From: Pyropia haitanensis
Lineage: Eukaryota > Rhodophyta > Bangiophyceae > Bangiales > Bangiaceae
Direction: 5' to 3'
Assembly: GCA_008729055.1 (NCBI GenBank)
Contig: SDUX01000004.1
Span: 2,108,001-2,172,000, forward strand
DNA: 64,000 bases
The notes below the pieces were generated by a model. The model was not told where the DNA came from, searched no databases, and was given only the letters and a program-made list of their open reading frames with translations. The translations under genes and the position numbers were made by a program. Every line of letters begins with the position of its first letter. Position 1 is the stretch's first letter. Below, in pieces: positions 53,073-63,007 of this stretch.

Positions 53073-54706
53073 TCAGCAGCCGCGGTCGGCGGCGCCGCCA
53101 CCCCCCCCACGCTGCCGCCCTCCACCCCCCCTGCTGCCGCCGCCGCCGCGGCTACCGCCGCCGCCGCCGCCGCTGTCGCCGCCGCCGCCGCTGTCGCCGC
53201 CGCCGCCGCTGTCGCCGCCGCCGCCGCCGCCGCCGTCACGCGGGCCGCCCCGACGCGGGCCGCGGTGCCGCGGGCGGGGCGGCACCGCCGCGAGCGGGCG
53301 ACCGGGCGGCCGCGAGGCGGTCGGCGTGCGCGGCCGCGGCGCGCGGCGCGCGGCGCCGCCCGCCACGGCGCGCCGCCCGCGGGCGGCGGGCGGGCACCGC
53401 CGCGGGCGCCGCCCGCAGATCCGCGCGCGGCCGCCGGCCGCACCCCCCCGCGCGCCGGCGGCGCCACGCGCCCGCACGGGGCGCGCACACGCACGCCGCC
53501 GCGGGCGCCTCCAACCCCCCCGCCCCCCCCGCCCGGTGGCGTCCCCTCGCCCGCCGCCCCCAGCGCCGCCGCCACCCGCCCGACCACCGGCGGCACGTCG
53601 GCGGCGGGGGCCTCCCCCCCACCCGCGGCCGCCGCGGCGGCGCCCCCGCCGGCGGCGGCCGCCGCGTCGGCCAGGGCGGCCACCCCCCGCGCGACGGCGC
53701 GCCACCCGTCGGCGGGGCCCGCCCCCCCCCCGCCCGCGCGCCCGGCGCCACCCCCGCCTCCAGCGCCGCGAGGCCGGCGGCGGCCAGCGGGCGCCCGCCG
53801 ACGGCCACTCCCGCCAGCACGTCCGCGGCGGCCGCCACCGCCACGCCACCGCCGCCCCGGCCGCCGCCACCGCCGCCGACGCCGCCGCCGCGGGCTGCGA
53901 CGGCCGCCAGGGCGGCCACCGCCGCGGCGGCGGCGGCCACCGCGTACGCCCCGTCCGCGGAACCCGCCGCCACCACCGCCGCGACAGCGCGCAGCGACGC
54001 CGCCACCGCCGCGGGCGGCGGTGGGGGCGCCCCCCCCGCCACCGCCGCCGACCGCGCCACCGCCGCCGGCAGCCGCAGGTCCGCCCCCGCGTAGTACACC
54101 ACCGGCGCGAGGGCGTCGGCCCAGGTGGCGGCGGCCGCCGCCGCCGCCGTCGCGCCCTCCCCCCCCCCCCCTTCCCCGCCGCCGCCGCCGCCGCCGCGCG
54201 GCGGACCAGCGCAGGCAGCGCGGCGGCGTCGGCGGCGGCGGTGGCGGCGGCGGCGGCGCCCCCCCGGGGCGCTCGCGCCAGCACCGCGGCGGCGAGCGCC
54301 GCCCACGCGGCCCCGTCGGGAGTGGCGGCGGCGACCGCCACGCGCGGCACCACCGCCGCCACCCGCACGGCGGCGGCGGGCGGCAGCGCCGCCGCCACCG
54401 CCGCCGCCGCGGGGGCGGCGTCGCTTCCACCGCCGCCGCCGCCGCCGACGCCGCCGTCGACGCCGCCACCGCCCGCCGCCGCCCCCGCCGCCGCCGCCCC
54501 CGCCCCCGCCGGCAGCAGCAGCGCCGCGACGAGGCGGCGGCAGGCGGCGCCGCCGGCGGCGGCGGGCGGGGCGGCCGCCCAGGCGGCCGCCCAGGACGCC
54601 ACCGGCGCCGCGCTCACGAGCGGCGACAGGTGCGCCGCCGCCGCCACGAGCAGCGCCGCCGCGCGCGCAAGCGGCGGCTCCCCCGCGCCCGCCGCTACCG
54701 CCGGTC

Positions 54707-54745
<39 letters not shown>

Positions 54746-55490
54746 TGGGGGTGCGCAGCGCGCGCCCCCCCACCGCCGCCATCACCGACGCGTCCAGCAC
54801 CGCCACCGCCGACGCGGCCACGACCGCCCATGCCGATGGGGCGCGCGCCACCCCCCCGCCCACCCCCGCCGCCGCCGCCACCACCGCCGCCCCCGCCCGC
54901 CCCCCCCCCCTGGCCCCACCGGCGGCCGCCGCCGCGGGCGCTCCCCCCCCCCCCGCCCCCCCCCCCCCCCCCCCGCCCCGGGGGGCACCGCCCGCAGCCA
55001 CGCGGCCAGCCCCAGCGCGACCGCCCCGTCGGCGGCGCGGCGGAGGGCGGGCACCCCCCCCCCCCCCCCCCCCCCCCGCCCCCCCCCCCCCCGGCGGCGC
55101 CCCCCGCCAGCGGCGCCGCCGCGACCACCGCCGGTAGCAGGGCGGCGCCGACCGCCGCGGCGGCGCCGGGCGGCGCCGCGACCAGCAGCCGCGGCAGCGC
55201 CGCAAACGCGTCGGCGGCGGCGGCGAGGGCGCGCGCGCGGGGGAGGGCGTCGGCGGGGTCCCCGGCGGGCGTCGCCTCCCCCCACACCGTGCGGAGGGTG
55301 GCCGCCAGGCCCGCCGCGTCCGCGACGGACAGGGCGGCGGCGGCGGGCGGGAGGGCGCCCCCGCCCCCGTCGCCGCCCCCGCCGCCGCCGCACCTACCAC
55401 CACCACCGCCGCCGCCACCGCCGTAGCCGCCGCCGCCGCCTCCGTGCCACCGCGCGGCGGCCGTGCGCAGCGTGTACACCACGCGGGATG
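53073..55490 (-). CDS. Possible Ala-rich helical protein, frame-broken
   Basis: Minus-strand frames share helical, non-repetitive segments in a consistent order, between long G/C runs. Examples are LSVADAAGLAATLRTVWGEA and ALAAAADAFAALPRLLVAAP (near 55150-55340), VVAASAVAVLDASVMAAVGG and LARAAALLVAAAAHLSPLVS (near 54600-54830), and WADALAPVVYYAGADLRLP (near 54060-54120). Spaced amphipathic helices of this sort suggest a helical solenoid, but no family is recognised and the Ala/Gly bias could mislead. The start, end and number of frameshifts are uncertain. Confidence 0.3.
53164..53235. repeat. 18-bp tandem repeat (CGCTGTCGCCGCCGCCGC-like)
   Basis: Three to four copies within a CCG-rich tract at the 3' edge of the Ala-rich candidate gene. 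Confidence 0.7.
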
Positions 55491-57813
55491 ACGGAGGGTG
55501 AGGCAGGCAGGGGGGGCAGCGGGCGGCAGTGGCGGCGGTGGCGGGGGCCACGCCTGTGAGTCCCGGGGCGCGGTGGGGAGTGGCATGGTGGTGCACGCCA
55601 GGGGAGGGTGGGGGGCCGCTAAGCAGGGGGCAATGGGGGGAGACGCCCCCGCGCTCCGCCCCGCCGCCGCCGCATGCCAGTGGTGATGCCGGCTGCGGCG
55701 GCGGCGGCGCGGCGCGAGGTCGTTCGCGGCGCGGCGTGCGTCGCCGGCTGGGTGGCGGCGCCTGTGGCTGGCGGTGGGGGCGCAGCCGCCGCCGTGAAAG
55801 CTCGCGCGGTTGAACGTCTTGCCGACCACCACGAAAGCCACGGACCGCACCCGCAGCACGTCTCCCACCTTTCTTCCCCAGCCCCCGCCCCCCCCTCTGC
55901 GCGGTTTGCCCCATCCCACTGGCCGCCAAATCCAGGCCGCCCAAATACCGCTAAAACGGGGCAGGAGAGAGGGCCGTTCCAAGACTCTGATTGGTCGAAG
56001 CCTCGGCACGGACGCAGAGCTGCATGTGCGTGCCGTGCCGAGCCTTGAATACGGGCTGGGAACGGGTCGAATGGAGCCCGCATGCGATGGTGGCAGGACC
56101 GTGCCGCGATACATCAGGTATTCCTGGGCCGTACTTGCGACCCCCCTCGCGGGTCAAACATATGACAGCTTATTCGTCACATGCCGTCACAAGCCTGGGT
56201 ACTTGAAGACCCCCCCCCGTGCCGGCCGTGGAGGGGGCACTGTCTGCGTTGCTAGCGGTGCCCTGTGCTGTGGGGACGGGACGCTCGCCGCATCCGCCGC
56301 AGGCTAGGCGCGCGCGGTGGCGGAGACCGTTTGGAGCGCTGACTGAAGCGCGGACTGGGCACTCGCGCGGACGCACTCGCCAGCATATGTAACAGAGAAT
56401 CCGCATTCGCGGGACTGGGATTATCGAATAGGGCCCTGGGGAAGGACCGCCCTGGCCGGGCTGAGCCGGTACGGAAGGGGAACGCCAAAACGGGGGGGGG
56501 GGGGGGCCGCCTGCCTGGTGCGGGGGGAGGAGGGGGGCCGAGGGGCGCAGCGGCGCCAGCCGTGGCGGGGAGAGGGGCGGGAGGCCCCGTGCCGCCACCG
56601 CCATCGCCGCCGTCGCCGCCACCGCCGCCGCCGCGGCCGCCGCCGCTACCGAAGCCGCTTGAACTGCGGCACCGACGCCGGCCGCGCGCCCGCCCCCGCT
56701 CGGCGGCTCATCGCCACTCCACGGCGGCGACGGAGGCGGCGACGGCGGCGGCGGCGGTGGCTGCGGCAGCGGCTCGTGGTTGCGCCGCGGCAGCACCATG
56801 CCGGGCGGGCACGCCTGGCGCCGCCGCCGCCGCCGCTGCGGCGCCTGCTGCAGGGGGGGACATTCCCCGGCCAGCGCCGCCCGCCGCCGCGGGCGCGTCG
56901 CCGGCCGCCGCCAGGTGTCTCCCGGCGGCGGCGTCCTCCCCCCCCCCCCAAGCGGGCTTCCGCCGCTTCCCCCCCCCCGTCCGCCCGAAGGACGGCAACG
57001 ACGACGGGCACAAGCGACGGCACTACGTCGGAGCGGCAGCCGGCAGCCAGTCTCATCCGCACGGTGCACTTCGGAGGGAACAGCAGGCCGCAACTTGTTC
57101 TCATAATTTCCGATGCGGCAGCCCGCGTTAGCTATGGCACGTCCGCTAAAAATGGGACACTCAGAGTTTCCTACGACAATCTTTGCCCCAGTGAACTCGC
57201 GACGTCAGGCACCCAATCAATTCTCTGAGGGACGAGCTGCGCTGATCTCCAGATCGAATGATCAGCGCCACGGGAACCTTGGGTGGTCCGATTTGGGACC
57301 GGTGTCGGTCCTTCGGACAATCGATCATCGAGACCAGTCAGATCAAGGTCGATTCCTGTTTGTCAAGCCAATGAGATGCGTCCACGCTGCGCTGTTAGCC
57401 TCGCTACTGATTCTGTGTTCAGAAACAGGCGCCACGTTGGCCACTCGACCGCAATAGTTTCTGAAAAGAATGGCCTCCAGAGCCCTCGATAATGAGCCAG
57501 AGTGTGGCCACCCGCCCCCACGGCCTCTATTCGGGCTCCCCTAGCTCGTCTAGCAAATTGTTTCTCAAAAGTTTGACTCCAAGACTAAAAGCACACCCGA
57601 GCCGACCCCTGAGAGGCACGTCAGGCGCCCTTTGGACGTCAAATTAGGGGCAGTCGGTGTCGTGATCGCACTCGAGTTGGCCGACCAGAGCAGAAGTTTG
57701 ATTTCATGCATCGATTGCACCACTCAGATGGGATGGGAGTTTCCCAGACAAACACCGCGTGTCCCATTTTTGGCGGACGTGCCATAATAAACTCTCACGG
57801 TCGTTTCGAAACT
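55491..57813. other. Intergenic region
   Basis: GC-rich to about 57100, then near 50 percent GC. A short minus-strand stretch near 55800-55870 (VGDVLRVRSVAFVVVGKTF) looks like ordinary protein and might be an exon of a minus-strand gene, but I could not connect it to anything. A CCG/CGG tract fills 56580-56960. Nothing else is supported. Confidence 0.35.
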
Positions 57814-58579
57814 TTAGAGAGTTTTGGCAAGTAACTCGACTGTTGTTTCGACGGTATCTCGACTGTACATTGCGCCACGTTTCAGAGCTACCGTCGAGAT
57901 ACAGGATTTTCCGACCGTCCCCGACGGTATTCTCGGGATGTACAGTCGGGCCCCGGTGGATCACGTTGAATAAAAGCTGTACCTTTCTGCCACGTGTCGC
58001 GCGTGCGAGGCCCCATAGGCGGGTGGTTTCGGCCGCCATATGCCGGTACAACCATTTCTGGTACATTGGACGCAGCTTGGCTGGCGCTGAGGGACAGGTG
58101 GTCTGTCCGTGGTGTCAGTGGGCTTGGCCAAGCGGGCCGATCGTTGTCGTGTTGCGCGCCTTTTTCCCAGCCCCTTGCACCCACCCTCCCCCCTTTGTTG
58201 GCCTTGTGCTGCCTCCACGTCGTGCCGAATATGTCATCCCCGGGCCCTACCACACCTGCAGAGGATGCGTCGTCTGCGTCCTCGAGGCGGGACCGGCCGT
58301 CTACTGGTGGGGTCCCTGAATCGGCGACCAAGAAGCCGCGCCGGCTGTGGCGTCCCACTGGTGGAAGCGATCGCAACGACGTGCTGCGTCACTGCCTGGG
58401 TCGTGGCGCGCCTCGCCTTCTGTTCCGTTCGTGTACAGGACTGTCGCGTTACAGGAAAGTTACTTGCCAAAACTCGTTCGAGTCCGCGACGGTAGAAAAA
58501 ATACGGTATCTCGACTCTTTCCAGATTCCGTCGAGTTACAGTCGAAAGCGACCGTCGGATTACTTGCCAAAACTCTCTT
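57814..58579. mobile_element. Non-autonomous element with inverted repeats
   Basis: gagttttggcaagtaa at 57818-57833 has its complement ttacttgccaaaactc at 58560-58575 and again at 58460-58475. Similarity continues inward through cgac- and tctcgact-containing blocks for about 60 bp. The ~0.77-kb interior has moderate GC and no coding sign. It reads as a MITE or a deletion derivative of a TIR transposon. A target duplication is not evident. Confidence 0.6.
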
Positions 58580-58581
58580 TT

Positions 58582-58662
58582 GTGGGGGGACCGGGCTAAT
58601 CCTGGGGGGACCGGGGGGACCCCCCTCAAATGAGCATTCCAGAGGGGTGCCGGTCCCCCCAC
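58582..58662. repeat. 81-bp hairpin with 13-bp perfect inverted repeats
   Basis: gtggggggaccgg (58582-58594) is the exact complement of 58650-58662. It begins directly beside the inverted-repeat element above. Its end motif also occurs at 45504-45515. Confidence 0.7.
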
Positions 58663-58950
58663 GTCGAATGAGTGTAGCTTCCACTTGTGGAGAGGCCACC
58701 CCACCTGTCGACACCCACTGCTGCGCCCCGTACGAAAGGTGCATGCAAGCAAGCGCGGGCCGCGTCTTCTTCCCGCTCGACCCCACTGCGGCAGCTCCGG
58801 CATGGTCCCCCCACCTTTAGCAGCGGCACTCTAACATTGACACGGCTACCTTCAACACCGGCACTCGCAACACCGGCATTCTCGTCTCCTCCCAACGCTG
58901 TCTCCGCTCCAACGCTGGCGTGCCGCGCCACTCCGCCTCTGGCCCGCGCC

Positions 58951-59855
58951 ATGGCTTTTGTGGGGCCGGCGCACCCCCCCCCCCCCGCCCCTGCCGCTGT
59001 GGCCGCGCCGCCATCACCCGCGCGCCTGCCTGGCGGCCGCCGTTCCGGCGGGTGCCCCGGCGCGTGGCCCGCCTCGCCCCCCAGGCGCGGTCGTCGGCGG
59101 CCCCCCCCCCCCCCACGGGGGACCCCCCCCCCCCCTGCCCCGGCCCCGCCTTCCCCGCCTGCCCCGTCGACTGTGCAGTGCCCGTGACGGGCGTCCCCCA
59201 GTTGCGGGCGTACACCACCCCCCCCGCGGCGGCGGCGGGCTCCACCCTCACCTTGTCGGCGAGCCCCACGACGGGCGCGCCCGTCGCGCGCGCCGCGCCG
59301 CGGCTGGTGGTGGTGGAGGTGTCGGCGCGGGGGAGCTCCCTCGCTTCTGCGCTGCTCGCGCCTCACAGCCGGTCGGCGTGTCGGTGGTACGGGCCGGGGG
59401 GGGTGGCGTGGCTGCTGCTCGACGTCGGCCGCGGCGCGCCGCGGGAGCTCGTCGCCGAGGCGCGGTCGGTACTCGGCGTGCGGACGCTGCCGACGTTCAT
59501 CTTGTTTGTGGGCGGCCAGCGGGTGGACCACTTTGGCGGACGCGAGGGGGGGGCGCTGTCGCAGGCGATTGAGGACTACCTGGCGGGGGGGTGGGGGCGC
59601 GGCTTTGCAGAGGGCTGGGTGGGGGGGGGTAAGGTGAGAGGGGGGGCAGGGGCAACCGGGGGCTGGACGTGTCCACCGCCTGCTGGCGGTCAAGGGGTGT
59701 GGGTGCTGGAGCTGCGTCACGCCCGCTTGCCGCCACCGCCAACTCGCCTGTTGGCGGCGTGCCGGCAGGCGACGCATGACGGTCGCAAGCAGCGCGGCAG
59801 CGCCCGCCTTTGCGGATGGGGGCAGTGGGGTGGCGGCAGTCGGGGGCCGCCTTGA
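58951..59855 (+). CDS. Thioredoxin-fold protein lacking CxxC, possibly plastid-targeted
   Basis: The ATG at 58951 (MAFVGPAHPPPP) opens a Pro/Ala/Arg-rich leader with no acids, fitting a transit peptide. The frame then has to change at a C run (about 58975-58988 or 59101-59114) to reach the domain. The domain (59300-59590) reads LVVVEVSARGSS, then VAWLLLDVGRGAPRELVAEA, then the signature VLGVRTLPTFILFVGGQRVDHFGG with its cis-Pro, and a final helix LSQAIEDYLAGG. That is the second half of a thioredoxin fold, but the CxxC redox pair is absent, so it is probably a structural or chaperone-like relative. The tail after 59620 (GKVRGG on) may be intron or 3'UTR, since a GTAAGG donor lies near 59628. 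A true end earlier than 59855 is therefore possible. Confidence 0.55.
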
Positions 59856-60346
59856 GCGAGGCGCACTGGGACTGACGAGGCGGCGTCAGTGCAGCCTCGT
59901 GTTTTGGGTACCTGGCCCGCCCGTCAGCAGGGCACGGCGCAGGGCAGGCGCACCACAGCACCCTTGCGGGCGGCGCCCTGCAAGCGAGCTGGTGTCCGCA
60001 CGCGGTCCAAGCCGATGCGGGTCTCCCCAGCTCCAGTGCAAAGTCCTGCGACTTGGCGGGCAACCGGGGCCTATGGCTGTTTCGTCTATGTACAATATAT
60101 ATCATCCAGTCTCGCCGGGCGAAAGAAAAAAATAGACAGAGTGAACGCCGTGACGAGAGCCCACACCTGTCCGTGACAGATAGAGCAACGCACACACTAC
60201 CCGCACACACTCCGCTGCACGTGATTATCACAAGCACAGTGAACAACCGGCAGCGTAAACAGAGACGGAAAATAGCAATACAAACATGCGAACAGTCGCC
60301 AAAAATATGAAAGCATGCAGATGAAAGCCGGCAGGTGTGTAGACAA
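59856..60346. other. Convergent 3' region
   Basis: Lies between the thioredoxin-fold gene and the PI3/4-kinase stop. A-rich from 60090 to 60310, probably both 3'UTRs. No gene is seen. Confidence 0.45.
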
Positions 60347-63007
60347 TCACACCTGTAGGGTGCTGTCGTTGGACGACTGGGTCGCCGTCGTCACCTTGGC
60401 CGTCGCGTGGTTCTTGGCCTCCACAATTTTCATGGCGAGCAGCGCCGGCGGGAAGCGCTTCTCGAGCAGCTTGTAAAACGCGGGGTCCACCTTGTCGTGA
60501 GTGTAGCTCTTGATCTTCATCTTCCACTGGGTGGCCGACGAGTCAATCTGCGTCTGGATGCTCTTCGCCGCCGCCTCCTCCGTCGAATGCACGGCGAGCG
60601 ACACCTTGCTCTTCATGTACTCCCGGATGACGTTCTCCTCAAAGTCCGCGTGCGAGAAAAGCAGCACCGTCGTGCGGACCACCTCGGGCGCCGAGTCGCG
60701 GAGCGCCAGGAACGCCCGCACGCTATAGTCGACAAACTTGTCCCACACGCCCACCGCCGTCAGGCCCGCCTGCATGCCCGGCGAGATGGAGAACCGCGGG
60801 CCGTCAATCGGTGGCGCCTGCGTGAGGATGTAGCCAAAGTCAATGTGCAGCATCGTCGAGCACTCCTTGATCAGGATGTTGTGCCAGTGCCGGTCCGCCG
60901 CACCCAGCACGTACGCCGCCACGTACGCACCCGCCGCGGAGCGCACCATATTCTCCACCGCCCCCGGGTGCGCCTTGATGCGGGCAGCCCACCGCTCCCA
61001 GTTAAAGTCGCGGAGCGACTCGAGCGACGTGACCGCCTCCATAAAGCCCACCTTCGGACCCGTCGGGATGACCTCGTAGCAGTAGGCGTACGGGGTGGTG
61101 TCCGCGTTGGGGAACCGCGCGGAGCGCTGCCAGATGGAGTTGAAGCACCGAAACATGATCTCCATGCTCATGTCCTGCAGCAGGTTGTCCCCCTTCTTGA
61201 CAATCACGTCGGGGGAAGAGACCTCGTGGGAGGGCAAGTCCTCATTCTCCGCCTCATTGTCTTCCGACACCTGCTGCGGGGTGGGCACGCCCATATTCCG
61301 CACCCGCGTCTCGGGGTGCGGGTTGCTCAGCTGCACAATCATTGGCCGCGCAATCGACGAAAAGACCTTGACGACCTCCGCGTGGGACACGAGCACCCCG
61401 TTCATGTCGTCGTCCGGGTCCACCGACTCGGAGCCGCTCATCGTCGACGGGATGCGCACAAACCCGTGGCCGACGCGGCTCCCGCCCGACACGCCCGTCC
61501 CCACTGAAGGCGACGGCGGCGGCTTGGACGCCGTCGCCGCCACCGCCGCGGCCACCGCGCCGCCGCCCTGCGGCAGCGGCAGCGCCACGCTCTTGGCCGT
61601 CACCGAGCTGCCGACGGGGGAGCCCGGCGGCGGCGTCGGGCCGGCGGACGTGTCCGCCGGCGTGCCACCCGCCGAGGCAACCGCCTTGGCCATCGCCGCC
61701 GCCTGTGCGGCGCGGCACGGGCTGGCCGCCGCGCTCGCGGCGTGCCCCCCAGAGTCGTGCGCCCCCGCGTCGTGTGCCCCCACCCGCGACGCGTTGTTGC
61801 ACAGCAGCGGGTGCGTGACGGTGCGGTAGCCAAAGGAAAAGCCCTTGAGGTCCACGCCCTCCCGGTACACGTCAGTGCCCCAAAAGTCGACCGACTGGAG
61901 GTCGACCATGTCCACCGGCAGCCGCATCTGCACGACCGACACGGGCGCCTGAGAATTGGGCACCGGCGCCTCACGCCAGCACGCAATCTTTTCTCCCGCC
62001 TTGGTCACCACGCACGCGTACTGCTTGTCCGACGCGAGCAGCGACACCTGCGACACGTACAGGTGGGAGTCGTCCTTAAACGGCTTTTCCGGGTTTTTTC
62101 CCACCCGCCGCAGCACCCCCTGCGCGCGAAACGCCTCGCCAAACCGTACCGCGTCGGACCGGAGGGCAAAGCCGAGCCGCTCCATCAGCCAGTCCACCAC
62201 GTCCGACGCGCGAAACGACTCGTGCACGTGCAGCAGGTGCCGCTTGTGCACCGACTGCCGGACGCCCTTGGTCGGGTGCAGCAGCTCCTCCACCGCAAAC
62301 TTCATCAGCCGCGTGCGGGACGACTCGAGCTCCGACACCAGCGACGACACCGCCGACTTGGTGTGCACCATGGCGCCGCTGCGGCTGCTGCCGGCGGCGG
62401 TGCTGCCGGCGGCGCTGCCGCTGCCTGCTGACACGATCGGGCCGCCCCGCACCGCCACCCCCGACACGGTCGACGAGGCGGACGAGAGCGCGCCGACGGG
62501 CCGCACCGTCGGCGTCGACGAGAGGAGCTCCAGCCGCTCATCCAGCTGCGTCCGCGCCAGCGGGTAGCAGTCGTAACGAAAGACCATCGACACCACCCAG
62601 CGGGCGCCGTAGCCCGTCGTCCGCACCAGCAGCATCAGCCGCAGCTTGATGGGCCGGCTGACCGACGCGCGCAGCCGGAGGGTGCCAACGAGCTTGACAA
62701 AGAGCGACCGGTTGGCCGCCGTCTCGCCAATCTTTTCGAGCACCGCCATGACCAGCGGGAGCGTCTGGAAGAGCAGCCGGTCCGACACGGACATGAGCGA
62801 CGCCTCCGTCAGCGAGTCGTGCAGGTCGGGCGACATGAGGGAGGTGAGGAAGCCGTACTCGCCGCCACACGCCAAGCCCGCCAGCACGTGCTCACGCTCC
62901 AGGTCCCGTGACATGCCGGAGCGACCAGAGGCGGCACTCGGCGCTGACGAGGACGGCGGCGAGCCGCTCTGCAAGACCGTCCGGGCCGCCATGGCGGGGG
63001 AGCCCAT
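60347..63007 (-). CDS. DEP-domain PI3/4-kinase family protein
   Basis: The ATG at 63007 (MGSPAMAART) gives 886 residues; the ATG at 62992 is an alternative, and sequence upstream is C-rich leader. Residues ~25-200 form a helical/strand region of unknown type (MSRDLEREHVLAGL on). A DEP domain spans ~234-316 (FAVEELLHPTKGV, VHESFRASDVVDWLMERLG, DDSHLYV). After an Ala/Gly/Ser linker comes the lipid-kinase fold. VIVKKGDNLLQDMSME is the ATP-binding strand and Lys (~602), followed by TGPKVGFMEAV, the catalytic loop GAADRHWHNILI with DRH and Asn (~703-712), LHIDFGYIL with DFG (~722), and a helical end. Such kinases phosphorylate phosphatidylinositol at membranes; DEP domains bind membranes or receptors. 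Catalytic residues are all present, though the loop has GAADRH where GIGDRH is usual. Class (Vps34-like or other) cannot be fixed by eye. The frame is intact. Confidence 0.87.
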   Translation of the reverse strand: MGSPAMAARTVLQSGSPPSSSAPSAASGRSGMSRDLEREHVLAGLACGGEYGFLTSLMSPDLHDSLTEASLMSVSDRLLFQTLPLVMAVLEKIGETAANRSLFVKLVGTLRLRASVSRPIKLRLMLLVRTTGYGARWVVSMVFRYDCYPLARTQLDERLELLSSTPTVRPVGALSSASSTVSGVAVRGGPIVSAGSGSAAGSTAAGSSRSGAMVHTKSAVSSLVSELESSRTRLMKFAVEELLHPTKGVRQSVHKRHLLHVHESFRASDVVDWLMERLGFALRSDAVRFGEAFRAQGVLRRVGKNPEKPFKDDSHLYVSQVSLLASDKQYACVVTKAGEKIACWREAPVPNSQAPVSVVQMRLPVDMVDLQSVDFWGTDVYREGVDLKGFSFGYRTVTHPLLCNNASRVGAHDAGAHDSGGHAASAAASPCRAAQAAAMAKAVASAGGTPADTSAGPTPPPGSPVGSSVTAKSVALPLPQGGGAVAAAVAATASKPPPSPSVGTGVSGGSRVGHGFVRIPSTMSGSESVDPDDDMNGVLVSHAEVVKVFSSIARPMIVQLSNPHPETRVRNMGVPTPQQVSEDNEAENEDLPSHEVSSPDVIVKKGDNLLQDMSMEIMFRCFNSIWQRSARFPNADTTPYAYCYEVIPTGPKVGFMEAVTSLESLRDFNWERWAARIKAHPGAVENMVRSAAGAYVAAYVLGAADRHWHNILIKECSTMLHIDFGYILTQAPPIDGPRFSISPGMQAGLTAVGVWDKFVDYSVRAFLALRDSAPEVVRTTVLLFSHADFEENVIREYMKSKVSLAVHSTEEAAAKSIQTQIDSSATQWKMKIKSYTHDKVDPAFYKLLEKRFPPALLAMKIVEAKNHATAKVTTATQSSNDSTLQV

